Source: Deltaproteobacteria bacterium
Lineage (GTDB): Bacteria; Myxococcota_A; Polyangia; Polyangiales; Ga0077539
NCBI GenBank assembly: GCA_030694465.1
Contig: JAUXYJ010000007.1
Coordinates: forward strand, 1 to 55,922
DNA length: 55,922 bases
Reading direction: 5' to 3'
In this document: positions 25,924 to 34,421 of the stretch, one piece after another
Layout: each line of letters begins with the position of its first letter
How positions within the stretch are numbered: the stretch's first letter is position 1
The notes under the pieces: generated by a model
What the model was told of the DNA's origin: nothing
Seen by the model: the letters and a program-made list of their open reading frames with translations, nothing else
The model's database searches: none
Program-made: the position numbers and the translations under genes

Positions 25924-26517
25924 ATGGACACTCTGTACGTTTCGGCCCGCTTGCAGCTCTCGACGGGGCGGCTCGTCTTGTGCGCACCCTCGATCGAACT
26001 CGCGGCCGAGACGCTCGCGTTCTACGAGCGAAATCGCACACACTTGGCCCCTTGGGAGCCCGCCCGTGACCCACGATTTTTCACGCTCACTGCGCAGCGA
26101 GCCGCGCTCGCGGTGGCCGTGGGGAACTTCGAAGCGCAAAGCGCGATTCGCTATTGGATGCGCACTCGCGAGGACCCGACTCAGCTCGTGGGGCACGTGA
26201 GCCTGTCGCAGATCGCGCGTGGCGTCTCTCAGAGCGCGATGCTGGGCTATGCCCTCGAAGGCGCGTGCGAGGGCAGAGGGTTGATGACCGAAGCGCTGGG
26301 CGCCGTGCTCGCCGAGGTGTTTAGCGATCGCGTGGGGCTCCACCGTGTTCAAGCCAATGTGCGCATCGAGAACGCGCGCAGCGTGCGAGTGCTCGAGCGG
26401 CTCGGGTTTGCCCACGAAGGGCTCGCGCGGCGCTATCTCTTTATCGACGGCGCGTGGCGAGATCACACCATGCACGCGCTGCTCAATCCCGTCGAGAGAG
26501 CCGTGATCTGTGTGTGA
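25924..26517 (+). CDS. GNAT-family acetyltransferase (RimJ/RimL-like)
   Basis: A 197-aa acetyltransferase. ATG 25924 is chosen so that the product begins just before the conserved ARLQLSTGRLVL strand; longer readings run through the repeat. Typical RimJ/RimL features are FYERNRTHLAPWEP, LVGHVSLSQI, MLGYALEGACEGRGLMTEAL (the acetyl-CoA pyrophosphate loop) and RVQANVRIENARSVRVLERLGFAHEG. Members acetylate protein N-termini (ribosomal proteins) or small molecules. The substrate here is unknown. It converges on the ABC-F gene, with 15 bases between stop codons. Its stop codon overlaps a copy of the CTGCRAATTYRCAG motif. Confidence 0.92.
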   Translation: MDTLYVSARLQLSTGRLVLCAPSIELAAETLAFYERNRTHLAPWEPARDPRFFTLTAQRAALAVAVGNFEAQSAIRYWMRTREDPTQLVGHVSLSQIARGVSQSAMLGYALEGACEGRGLMTEALGAVLAEVFSDRVGLHRVQANVRIENARSVRVLERLGFAHEGLARRYLFIDGAWRDHTMHALLNPVERAVICV

Positions 26518-26525
26518 ATTTGCAG
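26513..26525 (-). repeat. Gene-end motif CTGCRAATTYRCAG, copy 2
   Basis: On the minus strand this reads CTGCAAATTCACA. It overlaps the GNAT stop codon (26515-26517) and ends 8 bases before the ABC-F stop. Confidence 0.55.
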
Positions 26526-26532
26526 CGAAAGC

Positions 26533-28152
26533 TCAGCGAACGCCGGGGGCCTCTTGGCCGCTCTGCTCGACGTACTCGCGGTAGCCGCCCCCGTAGGTGC
26601 GCGGTCCCTCGGCGGTGAGCTCAAGCACGCGCGTCGAGAGCTCACGCAAGAACTGGCGATCGTGCGAGACAAAGAGCATCGCGCCCTCAAAGCGGGCGAG
26701 GGCCTTGAGCAGCGTCTCTTTGCTGGCCATGTCCAAGTGGTTGGTGGGCTCGTCGAGGACCAAGAAGTTGGGCGGGTCAAAGAGCATCGCGGCCAAGACC
26801 AAGCGCGCTTTTTCGCCACCCGAGAGCACCGAGCACTTCTTCTCGGTGTCGTCGCCCGAGAAGCCAAACGCCCCGGCGAGCGTCCGCAGCGTGCCTAGAT
26901 TCGCATACGAAAACCGCATTTGGAGCACCTCGATCGCCGTCATGTTGGCGTCCAAGAGCTCCATCGCGTGCTGCGAAAAGTATCCCATGCTCACGCTCGG
27001 ACCGAGCGTCACCGAGCCTGTGTCTGGCTGGCTCGCCCCGGCGATGAGCTTGAGCAGCGTGCTCTTGCCGGCGCCGTTGATTCCCATGACGCACCAGCGC
27101 TCGCCGCGCCGGATGAGCAGGTCGAAATCTTTGTAAATGTCTCGTTTGCCATAGCGCTTCGAGACCGCGGTGACCTTGGCCACGTCTTCGCCCAAACGTG
27201 GCGGCGCGCGAAAGTCAAACTCGATGACCTTGCGCGTGCGCGGCGGCTCGACGCGCTCGATTTTCTCGAGCTTTTTGACACGTGATTGCACCTGCGCGGC
27301 GTGGCTCGCGCGTGCCTTGAAGCGTGCAATAAACGCCTCTTCTTTGGCCAACATCGACTGCTGTCTCTGGTACTGCGCTTGCTGCTGCAGCTCACGCTGC
27401 GCGCGCTGTTGCTCGTAGAAGTCGTAGTTGCCGGTGAACGTCGTGAGCTCACCCGAGTCAATCTCAACGATCTTGGTGACCAAGCGGTTGATAAACTCGC
27501 GATCGTGGGAGGTCATCACGATGGCGCCTTCGAACTGACGCAAGAAGTTCTCGAGCCACAGGATGGACTCGATGTCTAAGTGGTTAGTGGGCTCGTCGAG
27601 CAAGAGCGCGTCGGGCGAAAGCAGTAGGATTTTTGCTAGCGCAACGCGCATTTTCCATCCGCCCGAGAGCTTGGCGACGTCTTGCGAGACCACCTCGGGC
27701 GCGAAGCCTAGACCCGCCAAGATCTCTTGCGCGCGGGCCTCGAGCACGTAGCCGTCGAGCTCTTCAAACCGTGACTGCGCGTGACCGTACGCGTCGATCA
27801 TGGCCTCAAGCTCGTCTGCGCGCTCGGGGTCGGCCATCGCGTCCTCGATCGCGTGGAGCTTGTGCGCTGCGTCCGCGACCTCGCCTGCGCCTGCCATGGT
27901 CTCTTCGAGGACCGAGCGCCCAGCCATCTCGCCGACGTCTTGGCTGAAGTAGCCGATGGTCACGCCGCGGTCGACGGCGACCTGGCCTCCGTCGGTCTCT
28001 TCTTGGCCCGTGATCATGCGAAAGATCGTGGATTTTCCCGAGCCGTTGGGTCCTACAAGGCCGATCTTTTCGCCCTTGAAGACGCCCATCGAAGCCTCAA
28101 GAAACAAGATCTGCGAGCCGTGCTGTTTGGTAACTTGGTCGAGCCGAATCAT
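26533..28152 (-). CDS. ABC-F family ATPase (YbiT/EttA-like)
   Basis: A 539-aa soluble protein with two ABC domains and no membrane segments. Domain 1 has Walker A GPNGSGKST (about 34-42), signature LSGGWKMRVALAK and Walker B LLLDEPTNHLD. Domain 2 has GINGAGKST, LSGGEKARLVLAAML and LVLDEPTNHLD. The P-site-tRNA-interaction linker between them (YEQQRAQRELQQQAQYQRQQ) is present. ABC-F proteins act on ribosomes to relieve stalling or antibiotic block. It lies 70 bases downstream of drmC on the same strand, so it may be co-transcribed with DISARM, though it is probably a general translation factor. No Shine-Dalgarno sequence is evident before the ATG. Confidence 0.93.
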   Translation of the reverse strand: MIRLDQVTKQHGSQILFLEASMGVFKGEKIGLVGPNGSGKSTIFRMITGQEETDGGQVAVDRGVTIGYFSQDVGEMAGRSVLEETMAGAGEVADAAHKLHAIEDAMADPERADELEAMIDAYGHAQSRFEELDGYVLEARAQEILAGLGFAPEVVSQDVAKLSGGWKMRVALAKILLLSPDALLLDEPTNHLDIESILWLENFLRQFEGAIVMTSHDREFINRLVTKIVEIDSGELTTFTGNYDFYEQQRAQRELQQQAQYQRQQSMLAKEEAFIARFKARASHAAQVQSRVKKLEKIERVEPPRTRKVIEFDFRAPPRLGEDVAKVTAVSKRYGKRDIYKDFDLLIRRGERWCVMGINGAGKSTLLKLIAGASQPDTGSVTLGPSVSMGYFSQHAMELLDANMTAIEVLQMRFSYANLGTLRTLAGAFGFSGDDTEKKCSVLSGGEKARLVLAAMLFDPPNFLVLDEPTNHLDMASKETLLKALARFEGAMLFVSHDRQFLRELSTRVLELTAEGPRTYGGGYREYVEQSGQEAPGVR

Positions 28153-28222
28153 CGTGGCGCGGTTTGTACAAGCGTCGCGTGCGTAGCGCTATGGCTCAAG
28201 CGCGCTTGGGTTGACAATTGCG

Positions 28223-29002
28223 CTACGGCGGGTTGTACCGAAGGACCTGCTCAGAGCTAATCAGCAGCTGCAATTGCGTCTGCAAATCTGCAGCGAATCC
28301 TGGATCATCAAGCAGCACTCCGACCTCGATGTTGCGGGTCTGTCCTCGGTCGGTGAAGTTCGCCGACGTGATGAGCGTCCGGGCGGTGTCCACCACGATG
28401 CACTTGGCGTGCAGCGTGCACCAGGGTGGGCCCGGCCGCGCGGTACGAGGGTCGTAGTACACCGCCGGAAAGGGAGGCTCTGCGGGCCAACAAGTGCGCA
28501 GAAAATCTGCGATTTTGCTGCGCGCGTGCGCTTCGGACTGCGCGAGGGTCTTGGCCGTGTCCGCGATGTCCATCAAGAGGGTCACGCGTACCGGGCGCGC
28601 CTTCATCACCGCGTGCAGAGGCTCAAGGATGCTCTTGCGATCAAACGTGTACCCGCACACAAACACCTCGCGCTCTGCGCTCTCAAAGAGCTGCTGCACC
28701 ACGCGCGAGGTGTCACGCGAGGTGCTGGCCCGGACCTCGGGGCCTGACCAGACCAGGTCAATGTGCGGCGGAGGGCGGTGCTCACGCTCGGCGATGGTCA
28801 CGGTGAGGACTGCGAGAATGGCCTGCGTTTCGAGAGGCGAAAGTACGTTGAGCAGCGGGCGGACAAACGCGCCGAGGCCCTCGTCGAGCAGGTCAATTTC
28901 GGTCAACGGTGCGCTTACGCGGCCTCGCTCGATCGCGCGCAAGAGGTGCTCAAGTAGCGGGCGAGGGACCGCGCTCAGACCCGCTGGCCGCGCGCTGCTC
29001 AT
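28223..29002 (-). CDS. drmC: DISARM DrmC, phospholipase D-like protein
   Basis: A 259-aa protein. ATG 29002 overlaps the drmB stop by 4 bases (ATGA), which sets the start; longer readings run into drmB. The PLD-type domain carries one HKD motif, LHAKCIVVDTARTLITSANFTD (about residues 195-216), with GQTRNIEVGVLL after it. In DISARM, DrmC is the PLD-family member of the drmABC core and is dispensable for part of the protection (literature knowledge). It lacks an export signal, so it acts in the cytoplasm. Third gene of the drmA-drmB-drmC operon. The active site looks intact. Confidence 0.9.
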   Translation of the reverse strand: MSSARPAGLSAVPRPLLEHLLRAIERGRVSAPLTEIDLLDEGLGAFVRPLLNVLSPLETQAILAVLTVTIAEREHRPPPHIDLVWSGPEVRASTSRDTSRVVQQLFESAEREVFVCGYTFDRKSILEPLHAVMKARPVRVTLLMDIADTAKTLAQSEAHARSKIADFLRTCWPAEPPFPAVYYDPRTARPGPPWCTLHAKCIVVDTARTLITSANFTDRGQTRNIEVGVLLDDPGFAADLQTQLQLLISSEQVLRYNPP

Positions 29003-30867
29003 GGGCGATGACCGAAGAACGCAAGCTCGCTGGGGTTGCCGAGCGTGGGTACTACGAGGGCGCGGTCGAGAAAGCGATTGAAGCGCTCGCAGCTGCACTC
29101 GGCGATGAAGAGACAGCCGTGACATGCTGCGCCTTCGAGAAAGCGTTCGGCCGGATCATTTGCAGGCGAATGGCGTCCGCAGACTGGATCGTTTGAGCAG
29201 AGCTTTCCGAGGTCCCAGGCGCGCTGCAGGTGGGCTGTGATGTTGCGGCCCTGCTCGACGAGCCCACCGAGGGTGCCCTCGCTCCCGCTGGTGCCCGTCG
29301 AGAGAAGAATCGCGGCCATGGGGGTCTCGGGGTCACGCATCGACGGGCCCGCGTAGATACGCTCGCGGATGGCGCTGGCTGCGTAGCCGCACTCAAGGCT
29401 GATCGCCGAGATGAGCAAGTGTGAGAGCGAGTGCAAGAGGTAGTAGCGCATGCCCAAGAACTCGCCGGGTGCGCTGAGCGTGCCGGCCCACGCGCTAAAG
29501 CCCAGCTCAAGCTCATCGCGGCGCGCTTTGACTTCGTCGCGGTTTTCCCAGGCAGAGACCAAGTCTTCGTCGAGCGTGAGCAATACGCCTTCACCAGCAA
29601 GCTCGGTTGCAGGCAGCCAATCGACGCCAAGTCCCAGGGGCGCGAGGCCCACACCGAGGTCGTACTCGCCTTGCACATCGGGCGTGATGGGCTCGAGGCG
29701 TGTGAAGCCTACTTGCGCGATGACTTCGCGTAGCTTTGGCACCACGACGACCCGCCCGATGCCCTGGGGCCACGGCGTCTTTGGGACGACTCTTCGCGCG
29801 AAGAACTGCGCGTTGGCGGGCGGTAGCTCACCGAGCTGCTCGGGCTTCGACGCCATAAATTGCTGGTATTCGGCTGACCGAATGTGGGGTGTCACCTCAG
29901 GCTTTGGCTCGCGCCGTTTGAGAATCGCGGTCCAAATTTGGTCGTTGTCAAAGCCCGCGAGCGCGTCACGAACGGACTTGGCAAACTTGCGGGCGCCCTG
30001 AAGTACGTCAGCGTCTTCGAGCTCTGCGAGGTCGCCCCAGACCGCGTCCATCGCGCGATCAAGGGGAGCTCGGTCGTCGTCTTCGTCGACCTCGGGGATC
30101 GAGAGGGCGCTCATGGATTGCGCAAAGTACGAGTTGGACGCGGTGCGAACGAGCAGGCGGATCTTCTCTTTGCAGGGCTCGTCCGCGTCGGGACCGAGCC
30201 ACGGGCGCTTGCCGCGGCAGTCGATCTTGAGGCCCGACATGGCTGTGATGAGATTGCGCGACTGTCCACATGAGCAGCGGATCCGGATGTCTTGAAAGTC
30301 TCCGTTGGGTCCCTCTTCGAAGGTGAGCTCGGCTGCAGCGCAGCGCGAGACGCCCGGCATGCCGTGCACAAATTCGAGCCACCGAAAGTCACTTAGGTGG
30401 CCGAGCTTGCAGGCTTCGACGAAGCGTACGGGGGTCGCGATGGACTTGCCGCGAGCACACTGGTGAAGCATCTGATTGCCCTTGCGCTCGAGACCATGGC
30501 GAGCGGTCGTCAATCGACGACAGGCTGGATTTTGGCAGACAAACCATTGCGGAAAGAGCTGCACTTTCACCCCCACTCGGCGCTGAGGGTCTTTGCTGTC
30601 GCCCAGAGGCGGGCCGCGAAAGGCTTGCTCGCCCAGCGTGAGGTCTGCGTTGCTGTTGCGGATACTGCGAAGCAAGCGCGGCTCATCGATGACGCGGTAG
30701 TCCGAGTCGTAGCCCCAGTAGTCGAGGCCACCTACGAGCACCGCGTCGTTGAGCAGGTCGACCATCGAGCCGGGGCCGTAGCTCGTGATCATTTGGCTCG
30801 AACGCACCTCGCCATCTGGAGGCTGGACCGTGCGTGTTCCCTGCTTTTGCGTTGAGAATTTCTTCAT
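28999..30867 (-). CDS. drmB: DISARM DrmB (DUF1998 domain protein)
   Basis: A 622-aa protein overlapping drmA by 4 bases. DrmB proteins contain DUF1998 and bind the DrmA helicase. Here the N-terminus has SQMITSYGPGSMVDL, characteristic of the family. Next come CQNPACRRL and FVEACKLGHLSDFRWLEF with RCSCGQSRN, and the C-terminal DUF1998 region has HSLSHLLISAISLECGY, CGRHSPAND and GAACHGCLFIAECSCERFNRFLDRALV. The cysteine clusters probably bind zinc. The gene is intact. Together with DrmA it would form the DNA-sensing/translocating complex of DISARM (family knowledge). Confidence 0.93.
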   Translation of the reverse strand: MKKFSTQKQGTRTVQPPDGEVRSSQMITSYGPGSMVDLLNDAVLVGGLDYWGYDSDYRVIDEPRLLRSIRNSNADLTLGEQAFRGPPLGDSKDPQRRVGVKVQLFPQWFVCQNPACRRLTTARHGLERKGNQMLHQCARGKSIATPVRFVEACKLGHLSDFRWLEFVHGMPGVSRCAAAELTFEEGPNGDFQDIRIRCSCGQSRNLITAMSGLKIDCRGKRPWLGPDADEPCKEKIRLLVRTASNSYFAQSMSALSIPEVDEDDDRAPLDRAMDAVWGDLAELEDADVLQGARKFAKSVRDALAGFDNDQIWTAILKRREPKPEVTPHIRSAEYQQFMASKPEQLGELPPANAQFFARRVVPKTPWPQGIGRVVVVPKLREVIAQVGFTRLEPITPDVQGEYDLGVGLAPLGLGVDWLPATELAGEGVLLTLDEDLVSAWENRDEVKARRDELELGFSAWAGTLSAPGEFLGMRYYLLHSLSHLLISAISLECGYAASAIRERIYAGPSMRDPETPMAAILLSTGTSGSEGTLGGLVEQGRNITAHLQRAWDLGKLCSNDPVCGRHSPANDPAERFLEGAACHGCLFIAECSCERFNRFLDRALVVPTLGNPSELAFFGHRP

Positions 30868-33800
30868 GACTCACCTCGGAGCGTCGTGCGATCGACCCAC
30901 AAATGGACCGATGGTTCGACGTCTCGCATGGACGTCTGTGTGACAAAGAGTGCTTCGGGTGTGTTGGGCTCGGGTGGGTCTTCACGGCTTGGTGTTGAGA
31001 GAAGTGACTTGCCCGCCGTGGGGTCTCGCTCCATGGGCGAGTACTGGCGCTTCTCGCCGTCGCTGCGGACCTCGGCGATCAGCTTGAGCCAAGCATCCAC
31101 AAGCTTTTCTCCGCGCGAAACGAGGTACTTGGCGAGCCGATCGAGCTCATCGCGGCTCATCGTCTGGCTGTGTCGTCCGGCACGCTCGGCGATCGCATGC
31201 ACCGCACGCAGGGCGATCTCGCGGTGCGCTTCGAGCTCCATCGCGGCGCTGGGCTTGGTCATCACGATGTCACTGAGCCGCGTCATCGCGACCAGCAGGC
31301 CCGCGAGCCCGCGGTCCATCGCGGGGCCTGAGAAGGGCGTGAGGCTGGTGGCTTCAACGTGTCGATAGAAGCTCTGGTGCCACGCGGCAAAGCGCTCAAA
31401 ATGCGAGCGATCTCGCGGTCTTTGGGCGTTGAAGCACGTCACGACGAGCCCTGGATGCTGTCGCCCAACGCGCGAGCTTGCCTGGATGTACTCGCTGGCG
31501 GTCTTGGGCTGCCCAGCGATCACCATGAGCCCAAGCCGGTCGATGTCGACGCCGACCGAAATCATGTTGGACGCGAGCAGCACGTCGACATGTTGTGGCT
31601 GTGAGTGAGCGCGAGAGAGCCGCTCTTTGGTCTCTTTGATCTGCTGTGACTTTTCACGCGAAGTGAGCTCTGCCGGCGGCGAGAGTGTTCGGTTGCGTGC
31701 CCACGGGTGGGGGCCGATCGCGCTCTCGGGGCGGCGCTGCTCGATTTTGGACACACGTTGCAGGACTTCGTCTTCGACCAAGCGACGCATGCCACCGAGC
31801 TCACGCAGCGAGTTGAAGTAGCCCGCGAGGGTCATGTACGGATCTGAAGGATTGTCTGGATTTTCTGTACTCAATTGCCTTTGGTATTGCGCTTGTGCGG
31901 CGCCGAGCAGGGGCACGTAGGTGCGAAGCAAGACCGCTTTAAGCGCGCGCCCAGGCGCGGCGACACCGACGTAGAGACGACCGGGTTTGTCACGCACGGG
32001 AGCGGCAAAATAGGTCTCGTTTGCGTTGACCCCTGGCGGAGGAAACAGCGCCGTATCGCTGCGACCAAACAGCGCGCGGATCTGTGCTTGCGCGCGGCGC
32101 ACCGTCGCTGTGGACGCGATGATCTTGGGTCGGATCGTGCGTTCGCCCTGCGTGCGTTGGCAGAGGTACTCGACGGCGGTCTCGAAGAGGCCGACCATGG
32201 TCCCGAGAGGACCCGAGATTAAGTGCAGCTCGTCTTGCACGATGAGCTCAGGGGGCCTGAGCCCGTCGTGGAGAGGCTTGGCGCTCTTGGGCGTGCGAGC
32301 ATCCATCGGACCAAAGAACTGCCTGCCCAGGTGTGCTGTTGCGCGACCAAAGAGCATCCCAGTGGACCCGCGCCAGGGCAGCATGGCGAACTTGTCTACG
32401 GTGCCGATGAGAAACGCCGGAAGCTCACGGTAGATTTGCTCATCGACGAAGAGCACGGGGAGGCCATCGGGGTTGTTGCGATCGCTGAACTTGCAGCTTG
32501 AACGCTGCGCGGTTGTGGGCGGAGTGCAGTACACTCGCACCTCTTGCTCTTTGCCTTCGATGTCTGCGAGAAAGAGCGACTTGGGGCCGAGCTCGCTGTT
32601 GCACCATGGGCAGTGCGTGAGCGGAAACGGTGAGTTGGTGCTTCGTCCGCGGACGAAGTCAGAGATGCTTGCTTGCGCTTGGTCGAGCGTGTTGTCGGTC
32701 GACGCGCGGCCCACCCAGAGGCCCACGGCGAAGCGCACGGTGCCGAGCCTGTGCGGTTGCTCTTGGCGCAAGAGCTCAAGCGCGCAGATCAGTGTGGCGG
32801 CGCGGCCCAATTGGTCGAGGGTGAGCAGGCGCAGTGTGTATCGGAGGATGACCGCGACACCGAGTCCTTGGTCTGGGCGTGTGAGGCCACGGAGCCGCCG
32901 CAGCACGAGCGCAAACGCGATGACGCCGAGGTAGGCCTCGGTCTTGCCACCGCCGGTCGGAAAGAAAATGAGCTCGACGGTCTCGCGATCGGCGTGGGTT
33001 TCGTCGACGATCCCCGGGAGGGACATCAGGACAAACGCGAGCTGAAACAGCCTCCATGTGGGTGCGACGGTCGCGCTGTAGCGCCCTGGGCTGCGCTGCC
33101 GTGCGGCCTGAGCCATCACCCGGTTGCAGTCCGCAAATGCCTCGCGCGCGGTGGGGTCGTGGGCCAGCATCGCGATGCCAGCTTCAATGCGTTTGCAGGC
33201 AAATTTGGCGTTTTTTAAGAGTTTGTTGCGAGTGTGTTCGCGGGCCTCGCTGTCGAGTGCGATCTCGCGTTGTGCCTCGATCCATGTGCTGTAAGCGTCG
33301 ACGATCGGGGAGAGCGCGCGGGTGAGAGCGAGCGGATCTGTGAGCGCGGCGAGGCTCTCCATGTTGGTGACCACCGAGGGTTCGGTGTGGGTCTCAACGC
33401 GGTGGACCTCACTGCAGGGGATCCAGGTGGTGTGCAGTTCAGTGACATGGTGTGATCCCGGCGACGTCGCCGGGTGGACTACGGACACGTTGTGCCCTAC
33501 GCCCCACTCGGGCGCGTCTCGGTACTGCAGGTCCGCGGTGCGGTCATCCAGCGAGTCTCCGGCTTCGCCTTGGCGGCTCGGCCGAGGGACAAATCCCTGT
33601 GCGTATTTGACATGCAAATCGACCTGAAAAATGTAGCTCTCGTCGAGCCGTGACTTATCGCTTGTGGGCCTCCCATTGATCACGAAGATCGAGAGCGCGC
33701 GGGTACCTTGCGCGAGGCCCGGCGCGTCCGCGCGGTCGATTCGTACGTCGAGTGAAATGCCAGGTGCTTCGGGAACGAAGTGCTCGGTGGCAGGGGGCGT

Positions 33801-34247
33801 CGGCGAGAGGCTGATGAGCATGGGTGAGGACGCGAACGCGGTGCGCTTCCAGGTGACGTCTCTGCGCTTGGGGCTCTCGCTGTCCGGGGTCTCGACGCGT
33901 GTGTACGTCGCGAAGCGCACGGTGACCTCTAACGTGTCTGCTTGGCTGTCTACGGGCGCAGCCGGGAGCAGCATCGACATGCCCATGGACGCTGGAAAAT
34001 AGTGTCGCTGTTTGGCATCGGGCTGGCTCGCTGGGATCTCTTCGGGGTCCTCTTCGCGGCCGCTCGTCAGCTCGTCGTCGGCCTCGGGATCGACCACCTC
34101 GCGATCGGCATGCGACGCCAAAAAGCCCGTGAGATACCAGCGCGAGGGCGCAACAGAGAGCGACTCTTCGGGCCCCTCGAAGGGGCCCACAAGGTCTGCG
34201 GCGAGCGCTGAGACAAGGGCAGCGCGAACATCCCCGACAACAGTCAT
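30864..34247 (-). CDS. drmA: DISARM DrmA helicase
   Basis: A 1127-aa superfamily 2 helicase. ATG 34247 is the first start that leaves a protein-like N-terminus (TVVGDVRAALVSALAADLVGPF); the Shine-Dalgarno sequence is weak. Motifs: Walker A FFPTGGGKTEAYLG (about 428-441), DEAD-box variant VQDELHLISGPLG (about 671), STATVRRA, and C-terminal NMISVGVDIDRLGLMVI with ASEYIQASSRVGRQ. This is the DrmA layout, with a DUF1998-associated helicase C region. An in-frame dispersed palindrome (33458-33473) encodes PATSPG between VGHNVSVVH and SHHVTELHTTWIP. First gene of drmABC. No drmD, drmE or DISARM methylase lies on either side in this window. Confidence 0.94.
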   Translation of the reverse strand: MTVVGDVRAALVSALAADLVGPFEGPEESLSVAPSRWYLTGFLASHADREVVDPEADDELTSGREEDPEEIPASQPDAKQRHYFPASMGMSMLLPAAPVDSQADTLEVTVRFATYTRVETPDSESPKRRDVTWKRTAFASSPMLISLSPTPPATEHFVPEAPGISLDVRIDRADAPGLAQGTRALSIFVINGRPTSDKSRLDESYIFQVDLHVKYAQGFVPRPSRQGEAGDSLDDRTADLQYRDAPEWGVGHNVSVVHPATSPGSHHVTELHTTWIPCSEVHRVETHTEPSVVTNMESLAALTDPLALTRALSPIVDAYSTWIEAQREIALDSEAREHTRNKLLKNAKFACKRIEAGIAMLAHDPTAREAFADCNRVMAQAARQRSPGRYSATVAPTWRLFQLAFVLMSLPGIVDETHADRETVELIFFPTGGGKTEAYLGVIAFALVLRRLRGLTRPDQGLGVAVILRYTLRLLTLDQLGRAATLICALELLRQEQPHRLGTVRFAVGLWVGRASTDNTLDQAQASISDFVRGRSTNSPFPLTHCPWCNSELGPKSLFLADIEGKEQEVRVYCTPPTTAQRSSCKFSDRNNPDGLPVLFVDEQIYRELPAFLIGTVDKFAMLPWRGSTGMLFGRATAHLGRQFFGPMDARTPKSAKPLHDGLRPPELIVQDELHLISGPLGTMVGLFETAVEYLCQRTQGERTIRPKIIASTATVRRAQAQIRALFGRSDTALFPPPGVNANETYFAAPVRDKPGRLYVGVAAPGRALKAVLLRTYVPLLGAAQAQYQRQLSTENPDNPSDPYMTLAGYFNSLRELGGMRRLVEDEVLQRVSKIEQRRPESAIGPHPWARNRTLSPPAELTSREKSQQIKETKERLSRAHSQPQHVDVLLASNMISVGVDIDRLGLMVIAGQPKTASEYIQASSRVGRQHPGLVVTCFNAQRPRDRSHFERFAAWHQSFYRHVEATSLTPFSGPAMDRGLAGLLVAMTRLSDIVMTKPSAAMELEAHREIALRAVHAIAERAGRHSQTMSRDELDRLAKYLVSRGEKLVDAWLKLIAEVRSDGEKRQYSPMERDPTAGKSLLSTPSREDPPEPNTPEALFVTQTSMRDVEPSVHLWVDRTTLRGES
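33458..33473. repeat. Dispersed palindrome CCGGCGACGTCGCCGG, copy 7 (inside drmA)
   Basis: Exact copy, extended to CCCGG...CCGGG, inside the drmA coding sequence. Read in frame it gives PATSPG, the same hexapeptide as the copy in mcrB, at a predicted loop before the conserved TTWIP strand. Confidence 0.9.
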
Positions 34248-34421
34248 GCGCGAGAGGGTGCAACGGTTGGGCCCTTGCTTGCAATGACTTTGGGTCCAAA
34301 CACGAATTGATTCTGTCTGCGAATTCGCAGAGCATTTCGTTTGATGTTCGTATCTGCGCGGGCCTTGATGACCGCACGCGGATGAACGCTCGGCGATCAC
34401 CCGACAACAGCGCTAGGCACG
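34248..34421. promoter_or_regulatory. Divergent intergenic region between drmA and a lipoprotein gene
   Basis: These 174 bases must hold the promoters for the drm operon (minus) and the lipoprotein gene (plus). The middle is AT-richer (about 34290-34350) and contains the 16-bp palindrome TCTGCGAATTCGCAGA (34316-34331), which could be an operator. I could not fix -35/-10 boxes. Confidence 0.45.
34317..34330. repeat. Gene-end motif CTGCRAATTYRCAG, copy 3 (perfect palindrome)
   Basis: CTGCGAATTCGCAG, a perfect palindrome extended by one pair on each side, in the drmA/lipoprotein divergent region. Its spacing from drmA (70 bases upstream of the ATG) would suit a regulator site. Confidence 0.6.
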
